A DNA stretch of 9,168 bases from Candidatus Bathyarchaeota archaeon (GCA_013619005.1 JABXKY010000315.1:1-9168), one strand, 5' to 3'; positions 1-5,670 are shown, counted from the first letter of the stretch. The notes: generated by a model from the sequence alone, not told the origin. A program made the numbers and translations.

Positions 1-84
1 AACTATATCAACGTCCTCAGGGATATGACCGAGGACGAGAAAACTGACCTCAGGAAACGCCTTGACGCCCTAGGAGTCCTCTAG
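1..84 (+). CDS. C-terminal end of an unidentified protein (5' truncated)
   Basis: Frame 1 is open from the first base to a TAG at 82-84 and gives 27 residues, ending in the highly charged stretch TEDEKTDLRKRLDALGVL. The composition (amphipathic, acidic/basic, ending in hydrophobic residues) looks like a C-terminal helix. The codon use, with AGG for Arg and C/G third positions, matches the other genes here. The start lies outside the window and too little remains to name a family. Its last 15 bases overlap the 3' end of the convergent gene on the minus strand, whose stop codon lies at 70-72. Confidence 0.7.
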   Translation, partial: NYINVLRDMTEDEKTDLRKRLDALGVL

Positions 85-981
85 GCTCTCGACCTCAGCG
101 TCGAGCGCCTTCTCAATATCATCCAGCTTGTCCTTGATCCAGACCTGCAGCTCCTCTATCTTCCTGACCTTGGCGTTCCACCTGCGGACGTTGATCTGCT
201 TCCTGATGGACCTCTCGACTACCTTCTGGAACAGGTTCGGGTCTAACGCGTCCAGCTCCACCGACTTGTCGCCGTGGGTTGCCATGAACCCCTCCGCCCT
301 GGCGTCGCTTCTCTTCACCGGCATTGGGGGCAGGTTATGCTCACTGATCTGGTCCGCGGTCAGGGCGATCCTGGTAACCGAGAAATCCTTGGCCCCGTAC
401 CGTTCCAGGCGGACTTCAAGGTCCCTCTCTATATCTATGCCGCTGGGGTCAAAGTCCCCGAAGTAGAGCACCACCACGTGTTTCCCCTCAAGCCGCGTCT
501 GCATGTACCTGGCCATCCCCTGGACGTAGCTGAAGCTGGGGTACCCTCTCGTGGGGAACGTGCGGATTGAGTAGCGGTTGGCCACGCGGCTCACAAGGCG
601 GCTGAGGGCGTCCTTCTCCAGGCTGATGAGGACGTACTTAGACTGGTTGTCCCACATGGGCATGGTGAAGCTCTTCCAGCTGTCCTGTAAACCGTTCAGC
701 TTGCTCTTGAGGTACTCCTCGGCCGAGTAAAAGCCGGTGTCGCCCCTGCCCAGGATACGCCTGCTCCTGTCCTCAAGACAGTTGATGGGCACATCGCCCC
801 GCTCCCTGGCCTTTACAAGTATCCTGCTGAGGCGCTTGTACGAGTTTATGGTGTTCGTGATGAGCAGACGGGATACCAGACGGTAATACAGCTGCCTCAA
901 AGTGATGGCCGTATCGTACTGGTCGAATATCTCAAGGGATGCCCGCACGATCTCATCGTAGCCGGGCGATGACCTGCTCAC
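70..981 (-). CDS. Spo11/Topo VI A-like Toprim protein (Mini-A type)
   Basis: The 303-residue protein resembles the catalytic A subunit of type IIB topoisomerases (Topo VI A/Spo11), reduced to its core. Residues about 10-75 look like the winged-helix 5Y-CAP domain: TLRQLYYRLV at 27-36 places tandem tyrosines (32, 33) where Topo VI A and Spo11 have the DNA-cleaving Tyr. Residues about 115-200 look like a Toprim fold, with LEKDA (Glu122) as the first acidic residue and DFDPSG (Asp176, Asp178) as the DxD metal site. A later VELDAL (241-246) is also family-like. No B subunit (GHKL ATPase) is encoded in the window. The stand-alone, shortened layout matches what has been described as Mini-A, found in mobile elements and in archaeal and bacterial genomes, with unknown function. 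The start is GTG; it has GGGGTGA 9 nt upstream and a TATA-like box 26 bp upstream. Nuclease or topoisomerase activity is inferred only. Confidence 0.8.
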   Translation of the reverse strand: MSRSSPGYDEIVRASLEIFDQYDTAITLRQLYYRLVSRLLITNTINSYKRLSRILVKARERGDVPINCLEDRSRRILGRGDTGFYSAEEYLKSKLNGLQDSWKSFTMPMWDNQSKYVLISLEKDALSRLVSRVANRYSIRTFPTRGYPSFSYVQGMARYMQTRLEGKHVVVLYFGDFDPSGIDIERDLEVRLERYGAKDFSVTRIALTADQISEHNLPPMPVKRSDARAEGFMATHGDKSVELDALDPNLFQKVVERSIRKQINVRRWNAKVRKIEELQVWIKDKLDDIEKALDAEVESLEDS

Positions 982-1003
982 AGAAGGTATTCACCCCACT
1001 GGG

Positions 1004-1010
1004 TATAATT
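1004..1010 (-). promoter_or_regulatory. TATA-like box for the Mini-A-like gene
   Basis: On the minus strand the sequence reads AATTATA, centred 26 bp upstream of the GTG start at 981. That is the spacing expected if transcription starts at or next to the start codon. A GGGGTGA motif lies between box and start, so a short leader with a ribosome binding site is also possible. Confidence 0.55.
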
Positions 1011-1031
1011 CAGTTATCACGGGCTGATGCT

Positions 1032-1036
1032 AAAAA
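1032..1036 (-). terminator. possible T-run terminator behind DUF3795 gene
   Basis: On the minus strand, 9 nt after the TGA stop of the DUF3795 gene (1045-1047), the sequence reads TTCTTTTTAG, a run of five T residues. Archaeal RNA polymerase commonly terminates at T-runs. The run is short and there is no stem-loop, so this is tentative. Confidence 0.3.
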
Positions 1037-1044
1037 GAATGAGT

Positions 1045-1485
1045 TTAAACTGATTTGAGGGCCTCGGCTGCTATCTGAGCCTTGGTTTTCCCCTTGTAAT
1101 CGATGAGTTTACCCTTGAGGACCTTGGAGTAATCACCCAGCCAGTCAAACTTGTCGCACTCAGCTAGTTCATCGCACTCGTTGCAGAGCCCGTAGCCCTT
1201 CTCTTTGGCGCACACACGGATGGCGCAGTCCGGTGGTCCGCCTCCTTTCTCACATCCCGCGCAGTAGGCGTACTTGGTCATCCACTCAAGGGTCTTCTCG
1301 GTTGCCTCCCAGTCAAGCCCGGCCCCACCCGGGAAAGCTGGCGCCCAGTCCTTGATCCCTATGCTGTATATGAGTTCCTTCGTCTTTTTCGCCGTTCCAG
1401 CGGCGGTTCCGTTGCCCAGGTCACATGTTCCGCAGGTGATGCCGCATGGCGCGACTTGGTTTTTCACGTCGAGTGGTGATGTCAT
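1045..1485 (-). CDS. DUF3795 family Cys-rich protein
   Basis: The 146-residue protein carries ten cysteines: the N-terminal CGITCGTC cluster (14, 18, 21), then YCAGC (75, 78), then 87, 92, 101, 104 and 110 (the CNECDELAEC stretch). The early CGxxCGxC together with a GGPPDC...C segment is the hallmark of DUF3795 (zinc or iron-sulfur binding suspected, function unknown), common in anaerobic archaea and bacteria. The protein is soluble, with no signal peptide or membrane segment visible. The ATG at 1485 was chosen because the family homology begins just after it and a TTAAAA box lies 26 bp upstream. The same frame stays open upstream to 1701, but that part is Arg/Ser-rich, lacks homology and overlaps the divergent peptidase gene. 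It lies 63 bp upstream of the Mini-A-like gene on the same strand. The cofactor and role cannot be told from sequence. Confidence 0.85.
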   Translation of the reverse strand: MTSPLDVKNQVAPCGITCGTCDLGNGTAAGTAKKTKELIYSIGIKDWAPAFPGGAGLDWEATEKTLEWMTKYAYCAGCEKGGGPPDCAIRVCAKEKGYGLCNECDELAECDKFDWLGDYSKVLKGKLIDYKGKTKAQIAAEALKSV

Positions 1486-1508
1486 CAAATTCTGCTTGGT
1501 GATAGCTG

Positions 1509-1514
1509 TTTTAA
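1509..1514 (-). promoter_or_regulatory. TATA-like box for the DUF3795 gene
   Basis: The minus strand reads TTAAAA, centred about 26 bp upstream of the ATG at 1485. No Shine-Dalgarno sequence lies between box and start, so a leaderless transcript is likely. Confidence 0.5.
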
Positions 1515-1537
1515 GACTTCCAGATAGGCTTGAGGCA

Positions 1538-1559
1538 CCCGGGTAACTGAAAACCCGGG
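1538..1559. repeat. inverted repeat in a divergent promoter region
   Basis: CCCGGGT (1538-1544) and ACCCGGG (1553-1559) are exact reverse complements separated by 8 bp. Each arm also contains the self-complementary hexamer CCCGGG. The repeat sits between the start regions of the divergent DUF3795 and M24 peptidase genes, just upstream of the DUF3795 TATA-like box. It could be an operator for a dimeric regulator, or a hairpin. No regulator is encoded nearby. Confidence 0.45.
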
Positions 1560-1600
1560 GATTCGAAGCCGTTAAACGTGCCTGGTTCCCTGTCTCTACG

Positions 1601-1609
1601 ATTAAATTG
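1601..1609 (+). promoter_or_regulatory. TATA-like box for the M24 peptidase gene
   Basis: ATTAAATTG lies about 28-30 bp upstream of the ATG at 1634, the spacing seen at the other leaderless-type starts in this window. The TTG inside this box is the alternative, longer start (1607), which would be excluded if transcription starts near 1634. Confidence 0.45.
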
Positions 1610-1633
1610 AGTCTATTCCAGAAGCAGAGATGC

Positions 1634-2716
1634 ATGCAGGTTCTTGACCTGTTGAAGGAGGACGGCGTGGATGTCCTTCTTCTCTTCCCCGGCGCCAACA
1701 TCGCATACTACACCGGGTTCCCCATAGGCATGAGCGAGAGGCTCGCCGCGGCCGTCATACCTGTGGAGGGCGAGCCTTTCTTCGTCGTCAACAAACTAGA
1801 GGGAGAGCTCCGGGGACTGGAGCCATGGTTCAAAAAGGTCAAGATCTGGGACGAGCACGAGGACCCTGTCCAGCTGCTGGCCGACTCGTTGACCGAGGCC
1901 GGGCACGGCAATGGTCGCATAGGCGTATCAGTTGAGGCTCCGTGGGGCTGGGTGAACAGCCTCATGGAGAGGCTGCCGGGGGCCGAGTTGGTGGACATCA
2001 GCGACAGCGTGGGCTACGTCAGGATGGTCAAGACCCCCGAGGAGGTAGCCCTCATGGAGGAGGCGTGTAGGATCAGCGACGAGTCGATGGAGGAGGCGTT
2101 CGCGCAGCTCCACACGGGCATGACGGAGAAGGAGCTGCAGGTATTGATGACGGGGGGAATGCTCAAACGGGGCGCATCCCGCGCCTTCGCTGGTGTTCTC
2201 TTCGGCGAGAGAGCCGCGTTGCCCCACGGAGGGGCGAGCGACAGGAAGCTCAAGCCGGGGGAGTTTGTGCTGGTGGACATGGGTGGCCTCTACAAGGGCT
2301 ACTGGAGCGACTGCACAAGGACGGTCTTCTACGGGGAGGAGCCCACCGAGAGGCAGAGGGAGATCTACGAGGTGGTTCTCAGGGCCAACAGGGCGTCATT
2401 CAATGCTTCCAGGCCCGGGGTTACATGTGAGAGCATCGACGTCGCGGCCAGGGAAGTGATAGATGGGGCCGGCTACGGCGAGTACTTCATCCACAGGCTG
2501 GGACACGGCGTCGGCATGGAGATCCATGAACACCCATACATGGTGAGGAACAACATGCAGCTACTGGAGCCCAACATGGCGTACAGCGACGAGCCCGGAA
2601 TATACATCGTGGGCGATATAGGGGTCAGGGTCGAGGACCTACTGGTGTGCACAGAGGACGGCGCCAGGAGCCTGACAAAGTTCCCCAGAACATTAAGAAA
2701 GTACCAAGTGAAGTAA
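1634..2716 (+). CDS. pepQ: M24B family Xaa-Pro peptidase (PepQ-like)
   Basis: A cytoplasmic metallopeptidase expected to remove N-terminal residues in front of proline or to split Xaa-Pro dipeptides. Counting from ATG 1634 (360 aa), residues about 1-125 form the creatinase-like N-terminal domain and about 132-350 the pita-bread catalytic domain. All five dinuclear metal ligands are present: Asp215 (VLVDMGG), Asp226 (WSDCTRT), His291 (LGHGVGMEIHEHP), Glu320 (SDEPGIY) and Glu334 (GVRVEDLL). The conserved His198 (LPHGG) is also there. The length suits the family. The start is uncertain: TTG at 1607 adds nine residues (MSLFQKQRC) that would fit the first family helix, but ATG 1634 has a TATA-like box at leaderless spacing. 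It is divergent from the DUF3795 gene, and a methyltransferase-like gene follows 9 bp downstream. It probably serves peptide turnover; the exact substrate is not predictable. Confidence 0.93.
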   Translation: MQVLDLLKEDGVDVLLLFPGANIAYYTGFPIGMSERLAAAVIPVEGEPFFVVNKLEGELRGLEPWFKKVKIWDEHEDPVQLLADSLTEAGHGNGRIGVSVEAPWGWVNSLMERLPGAELVDISDSVGYVRMVKTPEEVALMEEACRISDESMEEAFAQLHTGMTEKELQVLMTGGMLKRGASRAFAGVLFGERAALPHGGASDRKLKPGEFVLVDMGGLYKGYWSDCTRTVFYGEEPTERQREIYEVVLRANRASFNASRPGVTCESIDVAAREVIDGAGYGEYFIHRLGHGVGMEIHEHPYMVRNNMQLLEPNMAYSDEPGIYIVGDIGVRVEDLLVCTEDGARSLTKFPRTLRKYQVK

Positions 2717-2725
2717 CTGGTAGCT

Positions 2726-3067
2726 ATGGGCCTTGAGACGATAATCGGCGGCCTCCTTACGGCAGCCGGTGGCGCGCTGTGTATCTACTGGTACATCTAC
2801 TGGGAGAGGAACTATGAGGGCGATCTACTCACGGATGGTCCTTACCAGTACGTGCGCCACCCGTACTACGCGGGGTTCCTTTTAGTGTCCCTCGGGATGG
2901 TGATTGTATGGCCAGGGTTCGAGACCAGGATTCTGGCAGTGATGACCCTGGCAGGGCTGTACGTGATGGTGCCGAGGGAGGAGCAGGAGCTAATTAACAA
3001 GTACAGGAAAAAGTACAGGAAGTACATGGCCAAGGTCAAGTACAGGCTCATCCCCGGAATCTACTAG
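2726..3067 (+). CDS. isoprenylcysteine carboxyl methyltransferase-like membrane protein
   Basis: The 113-residue protein has an N-terminal hydrophobic segment (about 5-26) and a second hydrophobic region (about 48-82, probably a hairpin of two helices). Between them is GPYQYVRHPYYAG (38-50), and after them REEQELINKYRKKY (84-97). The RHPxY motif and the later E-E...Y..Y region are the SAM-binding signature of the ICMT/PEMT-like methyltransferase superfamily. It is much shorter than eukaryotic ICMT and is close to the minimal catalytic core seen in many prokaryotic members. The C-terminal tail is very basic and aromatic (KYRKKYRKYMAKVKYR), encoded by repeated AAGTACAGG units. The substrate is unknown and prenylcysteine is unlikely to be implied. 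It starts 9 bp after the peptidase gene; a weak ATTAAGAAA box lies about 30 bp upstream, so it may be read through or have its own promoter. Confidence 0.8.
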   Translation: MGLETIIGGLLTAAGGALCIYWYIYWERNYEGDLLTDGPYQYVRHPYYAGFLLVSLGMVIVWPGFETRILAVMTLAGLYVMVPREEQELINKYRKKYRKYMAKVKYRLIPGIY

Positions 3068-3075
3068 CTTTTATC
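3068..3075 (+). promoter_or_regulatory. TATA-like box for the Nudix gene
   Basis: CTTTTATC is centred about 27 bp upstream of the ATG at 3099, and its first base is next to the TAG stop of the preceding gene. No Shine-Dalgarno motif precedes either the ATG or the TTG at 3078. The TTG lies only 3 bp downstream of this box, so it would be upstream of the predicted transcript start. Confidence 0.5.
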
Positions 3076-3098
3076 AATTGAAGTCGCATTATCCTGTT

Positions 3099-3488
3099 AT
3101 GCTCACTGTAGCCGGCGGTATCCTTGAGGAGAACGGCATGATCCTCATCGCGCAGAGAAAGAGGGATGATGCTTATGGGCTCAAATGGGAGTTCCCCGGC
3201 GGCAAGCTTGAGGAGGGCGAGACGGGTGAGGAGTGCATCGTCCGTGAGCTCATGGAGGAGCTGGGCATCGAGGTCGAGGTGATGGGCCTCTACGATGAGT
3301 TAGCCGAGGACGATCTGACCCTCCTTTATTACCAGGTTAAGTGGGTCTCGGGCAAAATAACCCTCAACGATCACGAGAGGGTGCAGTGGGTCTTCGTGGA
3401 CGAGTTGGATAACTATGACCTGCTCTCAGTTGACCGTGAGGTCGCCATGAAACTAATCCAACGGGGAATATCCGAGGGTTTTAACTAG
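3099..3488 (+). CDS. Nudix hydrolase, MutT-like
   Basis: The 129-residue protein (from ATG 3099) contains a complete Nudix box at residues 35-57: G-x5-E-x7-R-E-L-M-E-E-L-G-I, the Mg-binding site for hydrolysis of nucleoside diphosphates linked to another group. The preceding WEFPGGK is typical of the MutT/8-oxo-dGTP diphosphatase and CTP pyrophosphohydrolase branch, and the length is that of E. coli MutT. It is therefore likely to clean the nucleotide pool or hydrolyse a related nucleotide; the substrate is inferred, not shown. A TTG at 3078 would add seven residues (MKSHYPV), which resemble some Nudix N-termini, but it lies just after the TATA-like box. The gene ends where the promoter of the following methyltransferase begins. 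It is soluble, with no extra domains. Confidence 0.9.
   Translation: MLTVAGGILEENGMILIAQRKRDDAYGLKWEFPGGKLEEGETGEECIVRELMEELGIEVEVMGLYDELAEDDLTLLYYQVKWVSGKITLNDHERVQWVFVDELDNYDLLSVDREVAMKLIQRGISEGFN
3479..3486 (+). promoter_or_regulatory. TATA-like box for the methyltransferase gene
   Basis: TTTTAACT is centred about 27 bp upstream of the ATG at 3510 and overlaps the last codons and stop codon of the Nudix gene. A GGTG at 3498-3501, 8 nt before the ATG, could alternatively act as a ribosome binding site on a read-through mRNA. Confidence 0.45.
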
Positions 3489-3509
3489 GGTAAGCACGGT
3501 GTCTTGTCC

Positions 3510-4169
3510 ATGTCCGATGATATGGTGAAGTACTACAGCGACAGAGCCAAGGAGTACGAGGAGATCTATGCATGGAGGGACCCGGATAGGCAGACGGAGC
3601 AGGACCTGATGGGCGTGGAGTTGAAGAAGGCCTTCAAAGGTAAACGTGTCCTGGACATTGGCTGCGGCACCGGTTACTGGACCCAGAGGATCAGCGAGAC
3701 CGCCGAGAGCGTCCTGGGTATCGATATCAACGAGGCCGTCCTTGAGATAGCTAGGAGCAAGGAGTACGGCTGCCCCTCCGGGTTCAAGGTCATGGACGCC
3801 TACAACATGGAGCTTGAGGAGAAGTACACCGGAACCATCGCGTCCTTCATGCTGAGCCACGTACTGAAGCAGGACATGGACGGTTGGATCAGCCACGTCC
3901 ACGACCAGCTTGAGCCCGGCGCATCCGTGTTCATCGCCGACAACACCTTCGTCGAGGGGATAGGGGGCAAGCTCAACACCAAGCCAGGTGACCCCAACAC
4001 GTACAAGCTGAGGACCCTGAACGACGGCAGCCAGCACATGATAGTCAAGAACTATTTCACCGTGGATGAGCTCGTGGAGCTATTCGGGGCACACACCAGT
4101 GGGTTTGATGAGAAAAACGTGTTCATGGGGAAGTGCTTCTGGTGGGTCAGCTACCAGTACAGGCCCTAG
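3510..4169 (+). CDS. class I SAM-dependent methyltransferase
   Basis: The 219-residue protein has a Rossmann-type SAM-binding core. Motif I is [11 protein letters not shown] (47-57), the acidic end of strand beta-2 is IDIN (71-74, Asp72), and a later acidic/aromatic stretch DAYNMELEE (96-104) may correspond to the base-contacting motif. The N-terminus, with a [15 protein letters not shown] segment, resembles UbiE/COQ5-like and other small-molecule methyltransferases, so the target is probably a small molecule or lipid rather than DNA. No DNA or RNA methylase NPPY-type motif is seen. ATG 3510 is preferred to the TTG at 3504 because both a TATA-like box (about 27 bp) and a GGTG (8 nt) are correctly placed for it. 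The stop codon shares a CTAG palindrome with the stop of the convergent rubredoxin gene. Confidence 0.88.
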   Translation: MSDDMVKYYSDRAKEYEEIYAWRDPDRQTEQDLMGVELKKAFKGKRVLDIGCGTGYWTQRISETAESVLGIDINEAVLEIARSKEYGCPSGFKVMDAYNMELEEKYTGTIASFMLSHVLKQDMDGWISHVHDQLEPGASVFIADNTFVEGIGGKLNTKPGDPNTYKLRTLNDGSQHMIVKNYFTVDELVELFGAHTSGFDEKNVFMGKCFWWVSYQYRP

Positions 4170-4330
4170 TCGACAGGGGAGAACTCTTCCTTGGGGGCGC
4201 CGCACAGGGGGCACTCCCAGTCATCCGGCAGGTCGGCGAAGGCCGTCCCGGCCGCCACTCCGTTATCGGGGTCCCCCACATCGGGGTCGTAAACGTATCC
4301 ACAGATATTGCACTCGTATTTCTGAGACAT
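4166..4330 (-). CDS. rubredoxin
   Basis: A 54-residue protein of classic rubredoxin length. Two CxxC knuckles hold one iron: CNICG (Cys7, Cys10) and CPLCG (Cys40, Cys43). YVYDP lies after the first knuckle and LPDDWECP before the second, both textbook rubredoxin features. It acts as a small cytoplasmic one-electron carrier, often feeding oxygen or peroxide detoxification enzymes in anaerobes; no such partner gene is in this window. The ATG at 4330 is preceded by a strong TATATAA-type box centred 26 bp upstream, with no ribosome binding site, so the mRNA is probably leaderless. Its TAG stop (complement of 4166-4168) overlaps the stop of the plus-strand methyltransferase. It is divergent from priL. 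Confidence 0.96.
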   Translation of the reverse strand: MSQKYECNICGYVYDPDVGDPDNGVAAGTAFADLPDDWECPLCGAPKEEFSPVD

Positions 4331-4351
4331 GGAAAAGCCATACCCACGCCG

Positions 4352-4361
4352 TTATATAAAA
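4352..4361 (-). promoter_or_regulatory. TATA box for rubredoxin
   Basis: The minus strand reads TTTTATATAA, the best TATA-box match in the window, centred 26 bp upstream of the rubredoxin ATG. It implies a leaderless, possibly strong, transcript. Confidence 0.7.
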
Positions 4362-4376
4362 TCAGTGGCAGGTTGC

Positions 4377-4388
4377 ATCGTAAACGAT
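4377..4388. repeat. 12-bp palindrome ATCGTAAACGAT
   Basis: ATCGT and ACGAT are exact reverse complements separated by AA. The element lies between the divergent rubredoxin and priL genes and overlaps the 5' edge of the priL TATA-like box, where a bound regulator could block basal factor binding. It is short enough to be chance. Confidence 0.35.
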
Positions 4389-4394
4389 AATATC
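4386..4394 (+). promoter_or_regulatory. TATA-like box for priL
   Basis: GATAATATC is centred 28 bp upstream of the ATG at 4418. No Shine-Dalgarno sequence is present between them, consistent with a leaderless priL mRNA. Confidence 0.55.
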
Positions 4395-4417
4395 CCGCCG
4401 CGCACCAACGTACAGTG

Positions 4418-5518
4418 ATGCTAGCTGAGAGGGAAGCCGCAAAGTACCCGTTCCTGCGGGCAGGCCTGAACCTACTTGAGGGTCTGGACCTCCAGCTGGA
4501 CGAGCTGGCGGGCCCCGCGTACTCCAAGGTGGTTGACAGGGCCAAGGATAGGGTGGTTGAGGCCATACTCGACGGCGAGGCCTCGTCGCGTTTCGTTGAC
4601 CCCCAGACCGAGCTCCTCAGCTACCCCATAGCCGTCATGTTCGTGACCCTGGTCTCGGAGCAGTTCCTTAACAGGAGGTTCAGCCTCAGCGAGGCCGTGA
4701 GGGCGTACTCCCTGCTGCAGAGAGAGGACGAGGATAGGATACTGGACATCGCCCTCAACGAGTTCGAGTGGGACATCATGGAGGACCCGGAGACCATAGA
4801 CGGTGAGGTCATGAACCTCAAGCTATCGTTCTCGGACTACCTCAGACTGGCTGCCGGGTTCCACGAGCCCAAGTGGAAGCTGGTGAACAGAAAGATGGAG
4901 GGCGGCTACGTGGCGCTGACCGATAAGGAGGCCGCGCGCCTTTTGCAGGTGGAGGTCGAGAAATGGGTCAACGAGAGGGTGTCAACTCCCAGCAAATTCC
5001 CTTTACCCCTGCCCCTCCAGACAAGGCTGGACGAGATCAAGAAGGTGTTCGAGGAGAACAGGTCCAGGCTGGGTGGAAGCGCGCTGCCCGACGAGGTAGT
5101 CAATGAGGCGTTCCCGCCTTGCATTAACTACTGCCTGGAGGGACTAATGGCGGGTCGTAGGGCGAGCCACATGGAGAGGTTCGCGTTGACCAGCTTCCTG
5201 GTGAACATCGGCATGCCCGTCGACCAGATGGTGAGCTTCTACACAGACGTAACCGACTTTGACGAGTCCCTGACCAGGTACCAGATAGAGCACATCGCGG
5301 GGTTGAAGGGCAACAGGACAAAGTACACGCCGCCCACCTGCAACACGTTGAGGACCCACAGGGTGTGCAGGAACCCTGACAGAATATGTGAACGGATTAA
5401 CCACCCGTTGTCGTACTACCGCAGGAAGATCTGGATGATGCAGCGACGCGCGGAGGAGGAAGCTGCGAAGCAGGCCGAGAGGGAATCTGAACCCTCAAAT
5501 ATGGCGAAGCAGAAATAA
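4418..5518 (+). CDS. priL: DNA primase large subunit PriL
   Basis: The regulatory/non-catalytic subunit of the archaeal heterodimeric primase, which partners PriS in making RNA/DNA primers. The 366-residue protein has an all-helical N-terminal part (about 1-220). Its C-terminal iron-sulfur domain has four well-placed cysteines: FPPC (235), PPTC (308), HRVC (317) and RIC (324), followed by the family-typical INHPLSYYRRK (327-337). These are the expected 4Fe-4S ligands. The tail (about 340-366) is charged and probably disordered. The first codon pair reads GTG-ATG; ATG 4418 is chosen, with a TATA-like box 28 bp upstream. It heads the replication block: a microprotein gene follows within 8 bp, then priS. 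Overall length agrees with archaeal PriL. Confidence 0.95.
   Translation: MLAEREAAKYPFLRAGLNLLEGLDLQLDELAGPAYSKVVDRAKDRVVEAILDGEASSRFVDPQTELLSYPIAVMFVTLVSEQFLNRRFSLSEAVRAYSLLQREDEDRILDIALNEFEWDIMEDPETIDGEVMNLKLSFSDYLRLAAGFHEPKWKLVNRKMEGGYVALTDKEAARLLQVEVEKWVNERVSTPSKFPLPLPLQTRLDEIKKVFEENRSRLGGSALPDEVVNEAFPPCINYCLEGLMAGRRASHMERFALTSFLVNIGMPVDQMVSFYTDVTDFDESLTRYQIEHIAGLKGNRTKYTPPTCNTLRTHRVCRNPDRICERINHPLSYYRRKIWMMQRRAEEEAAKQAERESEPSNMAKQK
5497..5502 (+). promoter_or_regulatory. TATA-like box before the microprotein gene
   Basis: AAATAT, within the last codons of priL, is centred about 26 bp upstream of the TTG at 5526. It may give the microprotein its own leaderless transcript; it is weak and inside a coding region. 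Confidence 0.35.
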
Positions 5519-5525
5519 CTGCGCA

Positions 5526-5666
5526 TTGAAAAAGCCGTTAACCGAGGAGCGCCGCGAGAGACTTAGACAGGTGGGGCTCCACTACTGTAAACATTACGAG
5601 AACGTGGTGCGTTACAACGCGCCGGCTTGCGGCAAGTGCAGGCACGCCACCTACCAGAAACGGTAA
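5526..5666 (+). CDS. 46-residue zinc-finger-like microprotein between priL and priS
   Basis: Not recognised as a member of a known family. The frame is open from TTG 5526 to TAA 5664-5666. The N-terminal half is a basic, charged helix-like stretch (KKPLTEERRERLRQVG). The second half carries C-x-H (Cys21, His23) and C-x2-C-x-H (Cys35, Cys38, His40), enough for one zinc site. Third codon positions are mostly G or C, as in the neighbouring genes, which supports real coding. No ATG is in frame; TTG 5526 has a TATA-like AAATAT 26 bp upstream, and GTG 5571 is a shorter alternative. The gene starts 7 bp after priL and ends 35 bp before priS, in a different frame from either, so it is not a displaced piece of them. 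The position suggests a role with primase or nucleic acid, which is inference only. Confidence 0.65.
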   Translation: MKKPLTEERRERLRQVGLHYCKHYENVVRYNAPACGKCRHATYQKR

Positions 5667-5670
5667 CCAG

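Noticed and set aside
128..570. Plus-strand frames opposite the Mini-A-like gene
   Set aside because: These are shadows of a well-supported minus-strand gene, with no recognisable motifs and no start signals.
1555..1600. tRNA-like T-loop (TTCGAAT on the minus strand)
   Set aside because: The flanking bases do not form a 5-bp T-stem, and no acceptor, D or anticodon arm can be built around it.
1607..1633. TTG start of the M24 peptidase
   Set aside because: It lies within the TATA-like box of the preferred ATG and has no ribosome binding site. It is not excluded, as the nine extra residues could extend the first helix.
1486..1701. N-terminal extension of the DUF3795 frame (72 extra residues)
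   Set aside because: The extension is low-complexity, Arg/Ser-rich and without family similarity. It overlaps the opposite-strand peptidase gene and passes through the divergent promoter region. The ATG at 1485 fits the family start and a TATA-like box.
3078..3098. TTG start of the Nudix gene
   Set aside because: It lies just 3 bp downstream of the TATA-like box and upstream of the expected transcript start, and lacks a ribosome binding site.
3453..4048. Long minus-strand frames opposite the SAM methyltransferase
   Set aside because: They are antisense to a gene with clear SAM-binding motifs. Their Val/Leu/His-rich composition is typical of reversed GC-rich coding DNA.
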